From an uncultured Lewinella sp. (GTDB taxonomy: Bacteria > Bacteroidota > Bacteroidia > Chitinophagales > Saprospiraceae), in NCBI GenBank assembly GCA_913057785.1, contig CAJXPD010000054.1, forward strand, positions 1 to 43,768: 43,768 bases of DNA. The letters are read 5' to 3'. The notes beneath the pieces are model-generated. The model had not been told where the DNA came from. It worked only from the letters and a program-made list of their open reading frames with translations, and did no database searches. This document shows, piece by piece, positions 34,209 through 41,779 of this stretch (position 1 is the stretch's first letter; every line of letters begins with the position of its first letter). A program made the position numbers and the translations under genes.

Positions 34209-34300
34209 GAACAATTAGCGCTCCAAGGCATCAAGGTTCCGTACCGGGCAACACTTGGTGCTTTTTTCTTGGGGTATTTACTTTAAGCACACGCCACGGG

Positions 34301-34338
34301 GCCTTTGCTGACTGAGCGCTACTCAGTTTGGCAAAGGC
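34301..34338 (+). terminator. Intrinsic terminator-like hairpin
   Basis: GCCTTTGC (34301-34308) and CTGAG (34312-34316) pair with CTCAG (34322-34326) and GCAAAGGC (34331-34338) around a five-base loop. The pyrimidine tract TCTCTTTCTTTC follows. This is a good plus-strand terminator, placed as if to end a transcript that started at or after the peptide gene. GGGCAACACTTG occurs on both sides (34246-34257 and 34396-34407). Confidence 0.55.
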
Positions 34339-34549
34339 TCTCTTTCTTTCTTTGCATGCCATTCCTTCCCATTTTTCTCAATGAACTTACCGACAGGGCA
34401 ACACTTGCTCTGTGCTATAAAATACTAAGTAGTAGATAGTTTCTTTATTTGCTCATGGTACAACTAGCTCTTTTACTTTGCTCCTCGTATAAATAGAAAA
34501 CAAAGAAGCCTCATAGGGAGAGAGAAAGTTCCCAATACTAGCTGACAAT

Positions 34550-34675
34550 ATGGGGGGTGGTGACTCCTCGTCTAAATGTCCTATCTCAAGCTCAAAAAAA
34601 GATGGCGCTCCACCTAGCCATAGCGATGAGACGGAAAAAGCTCGTACATTTTTTTGCTTTACTTGTGCTTGTTAG
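34550..34675 (+). CDS. Possible small cysteine-tailed peptide, 41 residues
   Basis: An ATG-initiated frame encodes MGGGDSSSKCPISSSKK at the start and FFCFTCAC at the end, with four cysteines, three of them in the last six residues. There is no overlapping gene, and the Ser/Lys/Gly-rich polar body is unlike random translation of AT-rich sequence. No ribosome-binding site is obvious. It might be a second precursor peptide of the region, but could well be chance. Confidence 0.25.
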   Translation: MGGGDSSSKCPISSSKKDGAPPSHSDETEKARTFFCFTCAC

Positions 34676-34714
34676 TGTTTGGTAGATAATAGACCACGTA
34701 GTGTATGAAGCGAC

Positions 34715-34870
34715 ATGAGTGGATTTCCGAGCCTTCGATTCTTTAGAGATTTCATGGATTTGGCTAGCCAAATTTCTCCTGAAACCGCCGTCACTCCTAC
34801 AAATATAATGGATTCTACCAAAGATTATAACGGAAAAGGCCCCGTGAAAGTGCCTTTAATACATATATAA
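34715..34870 (+). CDS. Possible small protein, 51 residues
   Basis: From ATG 34715 the frame encodes MSGFPSLRFFRDFMDLASQI, a Thr/Pro-rich middle (SPETAVTPTNIMDSTKDYNG) and a short end (KGPVKVPLIHI). The N-terminal 20 residues could form an amphipathic helix. It lies 40 bases after the 41-residue frame and within the 1.2 kb that otherwise lacks genes. No homology is recognised and the evidence is weak. Confidence 0.25.
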   Translation: MSGFPSLRFFRDFMDLASQISPETAVTPTNIMDSTKDYNGKGPVKVPLIHI

Positions 34871-34986
34871 ACGAGGTGTTATTTTTTTTGAATTGAAAAT
34901 AAAGGTGTTAATCGAGAATTGGAAAAGGATAGCTAAATAGATGAGGGAAAGAATGACGGGAGAAGAATTGATTTCATGGCGTCCCT

Positions 34987-35052
34987 AAAAAAAGCAAGCA
35001 GCCCCTTCCTTATCAATGTTGGTTAAACTAGTGAGCGTAAAGTAGGGGCTGC
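34987..35052 (-). terminator. Intrinsic terminator of the histidine kinase operon
   Basis: On the minus strand GCAGCCCC (35052-35045) pairs with GGGGCTGC (35005-34998), and TTGCTTTTTTT follows at once (34997-34987). It lies about 110 bases past the kinase stop at 35160. The gene-free stretch 34871-35159 otherwise shows only AT-rich sequence. Confidence 0.7.
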
Positions 35053-35159
35053 GTATGCGTTAACGCCTATATCATCAAACTGATACTAATACGTATGGCT
35101 GATTCGATTCGCTGCTTGTGCTTTAATTTTTTTTTAATTTTTTTTTGAATCCAGTAGTT

Positions 35160-35960
35160 TTAACCTTCAATTGGAGCTTGAATGGAGATTTCAACTCCTT
35201 GACCAACAGCGCTTTGTAGTTGCATCTGCCCACCGATCATATTTATGCGACTTTCTAAATTATTTAAGCCTAAGCCCTTCTTTTTAACCTTGCTAGGTTC
35301 GAAGCCTTTTCCATCATCACGATACTGAAGAGATAAATGACTGGCCAAGAAATCCAGTTGGATTCGAATTTTTTGCGCTTCTCCGTGCTTCACTGAATTT
35401 TTGATTAGCTCTTGCAAAACTCGGAATAGATTGAGTTCAGCCATTTGTGAAGGTAACCGCCGGCCACCAGTGTTGGCTGTAAACTCGATGGCTAGCATAC
35501 CAGACTGTTCATAACTTTCTGATAGCTCCTTAATGGCTTGTTCAAGGCCAAAGTTTTCCAAGGTGGGAGGGAGGAGTTCGTGGGAAATTCTACGAGTAGT
35601 ATCTACCGTGGTATGTAGCATTTGATTGATCTCGCCTATAGTTTGACCAAATTTTTCCGGCTGTTCCCGGAACTTCCGAAGCCGGTGCATATGCAATAGC
35701 GCTACATTCAGTTTTGAACCAATATCATCATGTAGGTCCTTTGCAATCCTTTTGCGTTCATTTTCTTGGGTGAAGAGAATACTGTTTAAAAGCTCTTGCT
35801 GATGGGCCAGCTTCATGGCCTGGCTATGGTTCTTTTCTTGCAATAACTTCTGCTGACTTCGATTGAAGAACAATATGAAGCCCAATGCCAATGCTAGCAT
35901 TATGATTACCCCAAAAGCCATCAGGAAGACAATCTCGTTTTCCTGTAAATAATTTGCCAT
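35160..35960 (-). CDS. Sensor histidine kinase, NarL/DegS-type (HisKA_3 + HATPase_c)
   Basis: 266 residues. One N-terminal TM helix (IVFLMAFGVIIMLALALGFILFF, residues 10-32) is followed by a coiled coil. The HisKA_3 dimerisation domain carries phospho-acceptor His77 in ERKRIAKDLHDDIG. The ATP-binding domain has Asn188 in the N box (QELIKNSVKHGEA), the G1 box DDGKGF (215-220) and the G2 box GLGLNNLESR. There is no periplasmic sensor domain, so it probably takes its signal from another protein. The start overlaps the polytopic membrane protein gene by 40 bases, and that protein is the likely sensor partner. No response regulator is adjacent. Confidence 0.93.
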   Translation of the reverse strand: MANYLQENEIVFLMAFGVIIMLALALGFILFFNRSQQKLLQEKNHSQAMKLAHQQELLNSILFTQENERKRIAKDLHDDIGSKLNVALLHMHRLRKFREQPEKFGQTIGEINQMLHTTVDTTRRISHELLPPTLENFGLEQAIKELSESYEQSGMLAIEFTANTGGRRLPSQMAELNLFRVLQELIKNSVKHGEAQKIRIQLDFLASHLSLQYRDDGKGFEPSKVKKKGLGLNNLESRINMIGGQMQLQSAVGQGVEISIQAPIEG

Positions 35961-36676
35961 AGACTAAAGGATACCAGCGACAAGAATACCAGGTTCAAAA
36001 TGGCATTGAATGCCCACAGACCGCTGGGAAGGTTAAGATTGTTTTGCAAGAAGTAATTGCTAAACATAAAAATAAATAGACTTCCGGAATAATATATGAG
36101 GATGGCTGAGTTGATTAACCGCAGGTATTTTTTTTCGATTATCTCTAGTGTGTCCTGCTCTGAGAGATCAAAGAAGTAGAGTATAGCATAGAGAATAAAA
36201 ATAAACTGAACGGCGGTTTTAGCATAGGTGTTAAACCCGTAAATGGATTGTAGAAACAGGGTATTTGCGATAATGAGCATAGAGATGAACAACGTAATCT
36301 TGCCAAAATTCTTGGATAAGAATGGCGGAGCCGAAAGCAGTCCTTTATAGAAGTAGGACAACAACAAAAATTCTCCTAGCGTGTAAATATGTAAAAGCGG
36401 TAGATTGTTGCCAGTTACCTCAGCTAGAACCCGAGCTCCAATTTCAATGGCAAGATTGAACCAGATCAAATAACAGATTTTTTGAAATCGTTTCGGGAAT
36501 ACCGAAAACTTCCAAATGCATAAGACTGCGATTAGAGCCAGGAAGACAATATTTAGATCGGCAAGTAAATTCCAAAAGACTAGCATAAAGGTTCGGGCTT
36601 GAAATAGATGCGACAGCCACTCTAATACTGTCGCATCCATTGTGGGTCTCTGTAGGGTTGGCTTAAGATTTTCCAA
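35921..36676 (-). CDS. Polytopic membrane protein, probable sensor partner of the histidine kinase
   Basis: 251 residues; an in-frame ATG at codon 13 (MDATVLEWLSHLF) is an alternative start. About seven hydrophobic segments are visible, among them VFLALIAVLCIWKF, ITLFISMLIIANTLFL, AVQFIFILYAILYFF, SAILIYYSGSLFIFMFS and LNLVFLSLVSFSLW. Membrane proteins of this kind, each translated with an overlapping small NarL-type kinase, are frequent in Bacteroidota, and the 40-base overlap here implies coupled synthesis. The ligand is unknown. It lies 28 bases after the lipoprotein gene. Confidence 0.8.
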   Translation of the reverse strand: MENLKPTLQRPTMDATVLEWLSHLFQARTFMLVFWNLLADLNIVFLALIAVLCIWKFSVFPKRFQKICYLIWFNLAIEIGARVLAEVTGNNLPLLHIYTLGEFLLLSYFYKGLLSAPPFLSKNFGKITLFISMLIIANTLFLQSIYGFNTYAKTAVQFIFILYAILYFFDLSEQDTLEIIEKKYLRLINSAILIYYSGSLFIFMFSNYFLQNNLNLPSGLWAFNAILNLVFLSLVSFSLWQIIYRKTRLSS

Positions 36677-36704
36677 CCGTTAATGACCCTTCTTCAAATA
36701 GCCT

Positions 36705-37232
36705 CTAGTCCGGGCAGTTAGTCGGACAAGGCTTGGTAAAATCAAAGAAATCATCATCATCGTCGTTTCCTGCGGCGGCGGCTTTGGCTCCTTGCTTTTT
36801 CTTTCCTTGGAAGAATAGATCAGGGCGAAGATTGCCCTCACCATCAGGAATGACTGTTAGCATGGCCCATATTTGGCCATCCTCATCATCCTTTATGATT
36901 TGCTCCAACTCCCCTTTCGGAATTTGGAATCCATATTTCAATAGATCTACGTAAGGTTCCTCGAGCTGTTCATTTAGTGCTTGTGCAAAGCACTGCCAGT
37001 AGTCGATGAAGGCTTTCGCACAGATAGGTTTGACCTTCAGCTTGTCGGTGCTTTCATGGAAATTCTTGCATCCGGGAGGTAATGGCATATCGCAATTTAC
37101 CTCGATGGCAAGTTTTTCTGCTAGTTCTGCTGGGTTAGGAGGCGTTTCAGCGGTTTGCGGTGCTGGCTGACATCGTATGAAAACGAATATCATCAAAAGC
37201 AATCCTAGAAACTGCATGTGTTTGTTAGACAT
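36705..37232 (-). CDS. Small predicted lipoprotein of unknown function
   Basis: 175 residues. A hydrophobic signal (LGLLLMIFVFIRC) ends in a likely lipobox Cys21. The mature part contains six cysteines (NCDMPLPPGC, PICAKAFIDYWQCF, PCPTNC), probably disulphide-bonded after export, a lysine-rich stretch (GKKKQGAKAAAAG) and an unusual acidic run (NDDDDDFFDF). First gene of a three-gene minus-strand operon with the membrane protein and the histidine kinase, so an envelope signal-sensing role is possible. No family recognised. Confidence 0.7.
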   Translation of the reverse strand: MSNKHMQFLGLLLMIFVFIRCQPAPQTAETPPNPAELAEKLAIEVNCDMPLPPGCKNFHESTDKLKVKPICAKAFIDYWQCFAQALNEQLEEPYVDLLKYGFQIPKGELEQIIKDDEDGQIWAMLTVIPDGEGNLRPDLFFQGKKKQGAKAAAAGNDDDDDFFDFTKPCPTNCPD

Positions 37233-37837
37233 GAGTATGGTGTTGTTTGGTAAATAATTCCTCTTCCATATTAAATCCTGCGGTTAGCTTGGAGACGGGC
37301 TTCAATTCTTCACTGCTTAGCCTTGGCTAGTGTTAAAAGGCAATTTCTATTTGAAATTCAGTTGATGAGCTACTTGCTGATTAAAAGGGATGTTGAATCG
37401 GTGGTAAAAATTACTTAATGGGAGACGATAATGCAAGTATAGTAATGTGTACACATCAAAAACAGGGGTTTTCCCCTGGTGTCCGTAGTACAAACACCTG
37501 ATTTGTAAAACCGAGGAAAATGCGCTTATGCTGACCTTGGAATGCAGCTAACTTTGTATCAGATTGAATACAATCTAAAAAAGGAGACATAAACTTTTAC
37601 TGAGTGAGAATTTCGGCCATCGGATCGCATTACTATAGTGTTCGATGGCCATTTTTAGTCCTCTTGTTTTCCCCAAAAGTGGTTCTTTTTCAGGTATGCG
37701 GAATTGACATATGTAAAAAAATGAAGTGTTGGGCGCTAATTCTGTACTTCGTGACGTTATAGAAGGGCCTTTTACACATAAAAACCCCTTGACAAGTTTG
37801 TGGTCTTCCCATTAGTGCTAAGGAATTGAGACCAAAA
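37233..37837. other. Structured intergenic region, possible small RNA
   Basis: No convincing gene. The stretch holds a 12-base palindrome ATGTGTACACAT (37445-37456), a hairpin CAGGGG-TTTT-CCCCTG (37463-37478), a palindrome GATTG-AATA-CAATC (37563-37576), the purine-rich AAAAAAGGAGA (37578-37588) with no ATG following it, and an intrinsic terminator (37615-37650). The order of palindromic site, structured middle and terminator without an open frame suggests a short non-coding transcript on the plus strand or a leader/attenuator for the gene at 37838. Confidence 0.35.
37615..37650 (+). terminator. Intrinsic terminator in the 37.2-37.8 kb gap
   Basis: GGCCATCG (37615-37622) and CGATGGCC (37643-37650) form a stem with a 20-base loop, followed by ATTTTTAG. 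It lies about 190 bases upstream of the next gene, so it must end some transcript that starts within the gap. Confidence 0.6.
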
Positions 37838-38740
37838 ATGTGTAAGTTGTTTATGGAGATAAATGACTTACCCATCCCAATTTGTCAGGGATCAATAAAT
37901 GCTATGAGTCTAAGAAATGTTTGTTTCATTCCAGTAGCTGACCTACAAAAACCTGAGTGGAACAAAATAAGTCGTTCAACAACCAATCACAAACTATTGG
38001 AAGGGCCCATTAAACAGGGCTTTACCCATTTATTATTGCAGTATTGCCAAGACACCATGGAAGTCCGCTCTGGTATTGGACTGACGCAAGAAATGGTCCC
38101 CGCAGTGGATGGAAAAAACATCCAGGTGTTGCGCTTAGGTCTCCCTTTTGGAAGCCTGGATGCTGATCATTTAGGAGCCCTTTTTTCCTTTCTTATCCGT
38201 TATAGTTTCCGGACTTGGTATCAAAGTGGCTTCAAGCCTCTATACTGGTGGACTGCGGCTGATCATGAGATCTACAGCATGATTGCGAGATTTAGCATGC
38301 GCTTCTATCCTTCTAGAAAATATCTAATGTTGAGTAGTATCAGTTGGTTACAGGAACGTCTGGGGCGTAAGCACTTTGGCGAATCCTATTCTACTTATAC
38401 GGGGACCATCACTGCCAACAAGAAGAAGTTGGCTATTGCTACTCCTGGACCTAAAGCGGGCAATTGGTTAGATGAAGTACAGCCAAATCGATGGAGCAAT
38501 CCGGACTATAGCTACTTCCTGGATATCAATAGCGGTGCAGGCCGTGGGAATACCCTGCTGGTTTTGATGCCGTTCAATATTGCCAATATGTTGGTCATGC
38601 AGCTGAAGATTAGCGCAAGTTGGCTAAGAGGTAAATTCAGTATGCAAGCTCAAGAATTGCGTTCGGGACTCTCTCGAATACTAAGCCCACTATGGCGAAA
38701 AGAAGCACAAGTGGTAGATCAGATCCTATCAGAAGAGTAA
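37838..38740 (+). CDS. Protein of unknown function, about 300 residues
   Basis: Started at the ATG at 37838; a TTG at 37826 and an ATG at 37853 are also in frame. Soluble, no signal or TM segment. Conserved-looking blocks include LLQYCQDTMEVRSGIGLTQEM, LGLPFGSLDADHLGALFSFLIRYSF, KPLYWWTAADHEIYSMIARF, RFYPSRKYL and WSNPDYSYFLDINSGAGRGNTLLVLMPF. The helix-strand alternation and the FYP segment are vaguely like acyltransferase (GNAT-type) folds, but I cannot defend that. It stands alone, converging on the isomerase gene, with eight bases between stops. Confidence 0.7.
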   Translation: MCKLFMEINDLPIPICQGSINAMSLRNVCFIPVADLQKPEWNKISRSTTNHKLLEGPIKQGFTHLLLQYCQDTMEVRSGIGLTQEMVPAVDGKNIQVLRLGLPFGSLDADHLGALFSFLIRYSFRTWYQSGFKPLYWWTAADHEIYSMIARFSMRFYPSRKYLMLSSISWLQERLGRKHFGESYSTYTGTITANKKKLAIATPGPKAGNWLDEVQPNRWSNPDYSYFLDINSGAGRGNTLLVLMPFNIANMLVMQLKISASWLRGKFSMQAQELRSGLSRILSPLWRKEAQVVDQILSEE

Positions 38741-38748
38741 GTCAGAAT

Positions 38749-39648
38749 TTAACCTCCCTGCATGAAGTGATAACTGTGTTTTACGCTGGATAAGGGTGCT
38801 GGAGACCAATCCTGTTCCACAAAACAGTGATCGATCTGTAGTTCCTGAGCCTTGTATAAGATTGCTGTGATGGGGACCTCGCCACGTCCTAAGGCTTTGA
38901 AGGCCTCATGTGGAATCTCGGATTCGTCATACTCGTCAGCCGCACCTTTCTGCTTATCCTTTAAGTGCAATAGGCGGATTCGTCCGGCCAGACGGTCCAT
39001 TAAGGCAAGCGGATCATAGCCGCCAATACTAGCCCAGAATACATCCAATTCAAATTGCACATATTCCGGATCAAGTTTGTCCATTAATAACTCAAATGGA
39101 ATGATACCATCAATCGATTCAAACTCGAAGGAGTGATGGTGGTAACACAATTGAATGCCTGCTTTCTTACATTTTTCACCCGCTGCTTGCAAGCCATCAA
39201 TTACATGATGGTAATCGGCCAGCGTTTGCCGGTCCTCTTTGGGGATGTAGCCAAAAACCAGATGAGACAATTGGGCTTTCTTTGCCAGATCGATCACTCG
39301 ATCAAGATTCTCCACTTTCTCCCCTTTCCCGGTAATTGCCGTCCAGTTGAAAAAGCTACTGTTAACCTGCAAGCCCAAATCCCGCGCAATTTTCAATTGT
39401 TCTTGATCTTGGGTAATGTCCATTAGTTCCACCTGGTGATAGCCCATCTCTTTCAAAGCACTTAAGGTGCCAGGCGTATCTTCTTCGAGTTGAAATCGCA
39501 AGGTGTATAGCTGTAGGCCAATCGTATCGGCGTAGGGTAAGGGTTGATTTGCAGTCATGCAACTAGCGTTAAAGAAAGGGAAAAGAGCTAAAGAAGAAGC
39601 TCCATGTATACTTTGTTGAATAAATTTTCGTCTTGGTACAGCCTTCAT
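38749..39648 (-). CDS. Sugar phosphate isomerase/epimerase-like TIM barrel, TAT lipoprotein
   Basis: 299 residues. A twin-arginine signal (PRRKFIQQSIHGASS) ends with NASC (Cys30), suggesting a TAT-exported lipoprotein. The mature part is an AP_endonuc_2/xylose-isomerase-like barrel: IGLQLYTLR, GYHQVELM, LCYHHHSFEFE, VQFELDVFWASIGG, RIRLLHLKDKQKG, GRGEVPI and HCFVEQDW. The Glu, Asp and His residues are in metal-binding positions of the family. It is the last gene of a minus-strand operon, one base after the ATP-grasp stop. The substrate is unknown; many secreted homologues act on sugars or inositols. Confidence 0.9.
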   Translation of the reverse strand: MKAVPRRKFIQQSIHGASSLALFPFFNASCMTANQPLPYADTIGLQLYTLRFQLEEDTPGTLSALKEMGYHQVELMDITQDQEQLKIARDLGLQVNSSFFNWTAITGKGEKVENLDRVIDLAKKAQLSHLVFGYIPKEDRQTLADYHHVIDGLQAAGEKCKKAGIQLCYHHHSFEFESIDGIIPFELLMDKLDPEYVQFELDVFWASIGGYDPLALMDRLAGRIRLLHLKDKQKGAADEYDESEIPHEAFKALGRGEVPITAILYKAQELQIDHCFVEQDWSPAPLSSVKHSYHFMQGG

Positions 39649-39649
39649 A

Positions 39650-40726
39650 TCAAACCTGTTTTCTGGCCATTGCTTTGATGTTGCGCAGATAAGTTAAATG
39701 ATTAGAAATGGCTTGTACTAAAGATCGAGCAGGCAAATAAGGTTCTCCCATCTGATGGCTCTTCGCTCCAATCCTCCCAATCAGAATCCAATGTTTGGCA
39801 ATATCTCTAAGCGCCTTCCAGTAGTTCGATTTCCGTGGATCATAGATGTGAGCGGGCTCCGCGAGAATGCCGTTGATCTCAATGATCTTAATGGCTTCAC
39901 CAGCTTTCAAGGTCTCAAAGTCTGGACACTTGACATCAAAACGACCGTAGAAGAATCCATCAATTTGGCTACTGATCTTATCAAAGGTCTCAATCAATTG
40001 TTGGTCAATTAAATGATTGCCATTCAGAAAAGTGGTCCCGCGGGAATGGTTGCCAATCTTGCCCAGATATACTTTTTCTCCCGGAGCAGGTACTTTGTTC
40101 ATCAATTCAGCCCGCTCCTCCTGCATCCGTTCAAACTGCAGACTCGTCCTCGATTTTTTCAGCATAAGTTCTCGTACAGAAGAACGTCCATCACCGAAAA
40201 CATGCAAAAAATCTTTTAGCGTTATGGAGCTTATTTGCCCTGTCTTTTGGTGGGGAAACCGGTAATACAATACCCCAAACTCTTCTGGATATGGGATGTA
40301 TTCTTGGATGATGAAATTGACCTGGTAGGTACTAAGTAATGCTTGGAGCTCAGGTTCGGATTTTACCAAATGAACCAATAATCCGCGGTAACCTACATCG
40401 GGTTTCAGAATGACCGGAAATGCGATGTTTTCTTTGTGCAGATTCGCCTGCACTTCAGCGTAGGCCTGACCACTAGGCACATAAATGGTAATCGGTCGAT
40501 ACTCGGGCGGGATGAGTAGTAAAGTCTTGAACTTGGATTCCATCCCTGTTCCCCCAGTGAAGATTTTTGGATTGGCTGTAGTAAAGAAACAAAGGTGCCG
40601 ATAGCGTAGTGCCATCCAGCAAAACAGTGGAACCATCGGGCCATAGAACATGAAGGTGGGCCAAAATTCCCAGTTCACCAAGCGGATCCAACGAGGATTA
40701 GTCTTCAGCTGATACCACCACTTCAC
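39650..40726 (-). CDS. ATP-grasp family protein (D-alanine-D-alanine ligase-like fold)
   Basis: 358 residues. An N-terminal region (WEFWPTFMFYGPMVPLFCWMALRYRHLCFF) contains one hydrophobic stretch that could touch the membrane. Then an ATP-grasp core: FPVILKPDVGYRG (ATP-binding lysine and loop), FIIQEYIPYPEEFGVLYYRFP, SITLKDFLHVFGDGRSSVREL, FFYGRFDVKCPDFETL and KIIEINGILAEPAHIYDP, with metal-binding Asp and Glu-x-Asn. Members form acyl-phosphate-activated bonds; the product here is unknown. The start overlaps the TANGO2/NRDE gene by 29 bases and the stop is one base from the TIM-barrel gene, a tight three-gene operon. Confidence 0.87.
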   Translation of the reverse strand: MKWWYQLKTNPRWIRLVNWEFWPTFMFYGPMVPLFCWMALRYRHLCFFTTANPKIFTGGTGMESKFKTLLLIPPEYRPITIYVPSGQAYAEVQANLHKENIAFPVILKPDVGYRGLLVHLVKSEPELQALLSTYQVNFIIQEYIPYPEEFGVLYYRFPHQKTGQISSITLKDFLHVFGDGRSSVRELMLKKSRTSLQFERMQEERAELMNKVPAPGEKVYLGKIGNHSRGTTFLNGNHLIDQQLIETFDKISSQIDGFFYGRFDVKCPDFETLKAGEAIKIIEINGILAEPAHIYDPRKSNYWKALRDIAKHWILIGRIGAKSHQMGEPYLPARSLVQAISNHLTYLRNIKAMARKQV

Positions 40727-41435
40727 TTCGTAGAAATATTTCTGCAGTTCGTACTTGATCCGTTAGTAATTCATGGTACATCACATCGATTCGATCTGCC
40801 GATTTAAGGATACTGGTAATACTGACGGTTTGAACAATCCCTTCCCTATTCATGATTACATCATTCCAGGGATCGCCATCACCCGCCGTTCTATGAAAAT
40901 ATAGGCTATTTTCTCGATTGAAGATATGTGAGTTGTCTATCCAATCACGAAACCAAGCTCTTCTCTTCTCCTTGGTTTTTTCATCATATAGGGTAGAGGA
41001 AGACCAGATGTATGGTTTTTCACTATCTAGCTGACTGGTATACTTCTGTTCCTCATCCCAACGAAATTCCCAAAGTTTACCTCTTTCTACAATCAGCATG
41101 GTAAATGATTCCATGCCTTCAAAACGATAGTGATTGAAAAAGTCCTCAGCCTTTTCGTAAGAGAAAAAATCCAAAACCATCAGCCCTCGACTCCTTCGAT
41201 AAGGAGGGCGACGTTCATGCCTTTTAAAGGCACCATTGAGCAAGCAAACTACTCGATTAGCATCAGAAGAGGCAATCCAAGTTCCTCCTGCGGCAGTATC
41301 TCGGGGAAAAAGCAATTGTTGTCCGTCCTGTTCCACCAGGGTCAATGACTGGGGGGACCTGGAGGCTTGCTCATCCCGATTAGAAGTGAGAATAAAATCG
41401 CCCTTTTGCCGCGGAATGTAAGTGACCGTACACAT
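40698..41435 (-). CDS. NRDE/TANGO2-family protein
   Basis: 245 residues. Begins MCTVTYIPRQKGDFILTSNRDEQASR, with the Cys2 and NRDE motif that define the family. The Ntn-hydrolase-like pattern includes PRDTAAGGTWIASSDANRVVCLLNGAF. If processing occurs, Cys2 would be the N-terminal nucleophile after Met removal. Human TANGO2 is linked to haem and lipid handling, but the bacterial role is unsettled. First gene of the operon with the ATP-grasp and TIM-barrel proteins. Confidence 0.9.
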   Translation of the reverse strand: MCTVTYIPRQKGDFILTSNRDEQASRSPQSLTLVEQDGQQLLFPRDTAAGGTWIASSDANRVVCLLNGAFKRHERRPPYRRSRGLMVLDFFSYEKAEDFFNHYRFEGMESFTMLIVERGKLWEFRWDEEQKYTSQLDSEKPYIWSSSTLYDEKTKEKRRAWFRDWIDNSHIFNRENSLYFHRTAGDGDPWNDVIMNREGIVQTVSITSILKSADRIDVMYHELLTDQVRTAEIFLRSEVVVSAED

Positions 41436-41779
41436 GCAATAGCAGTTATTTTAGTGTAAACGTTAATTGGGGAAAACAAGTCATTGGGCATAGGTCGTGG
41501 GGGGCTTTCCATTTCTGATTCATGAGTTTTCTTGTCAGCATGAAAATGCGGTTAACTCATGTATGGCTGGGAAGATCAAAGATAACCATCCAAATAGCCA
41601 AACAGATTGATGAAAAAGCTAATTTTCCACGAATAATAAATAGGAACGTATACGCTGGACTGATACGTGAAAATTTCTTGCTTATCTTACAAAGGAACAG
41701 CTAAAGATAGAAATCAGTTTTGATTAGGCTCATAAGGAGAGGTGATTTTCTCAATTTAGCCATTCTACTTGGGTACGGA
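41436..41779. other. Intergenic region without a supported gene
   Basis: 344 bases between the NRDE gene and the end of the deiodinase-like gene. A 60-residue plus-strand frame (41522-41704, MSFLVSMKMRLTHVWLG start) exists but shows no domain, codon preference or start signal to support it. It must contain the promoter of the minus-strand NRDE operon; no element was clear. Confidence 0.4.

Noticed and set aside
34356..34439. Short frame beginning MPFLPIFLNELTDRATLALCY
   Set aside because: 27 codons inside hairpin-flanking sequence, no leader motif and no start signal.
41522..41704. 60-codon plus-strand frame in the gap before the deiodinase-like gene
   Set aside because: No domain, no ribosome-binding site, and ordinary AT-rich composition; could be chance.
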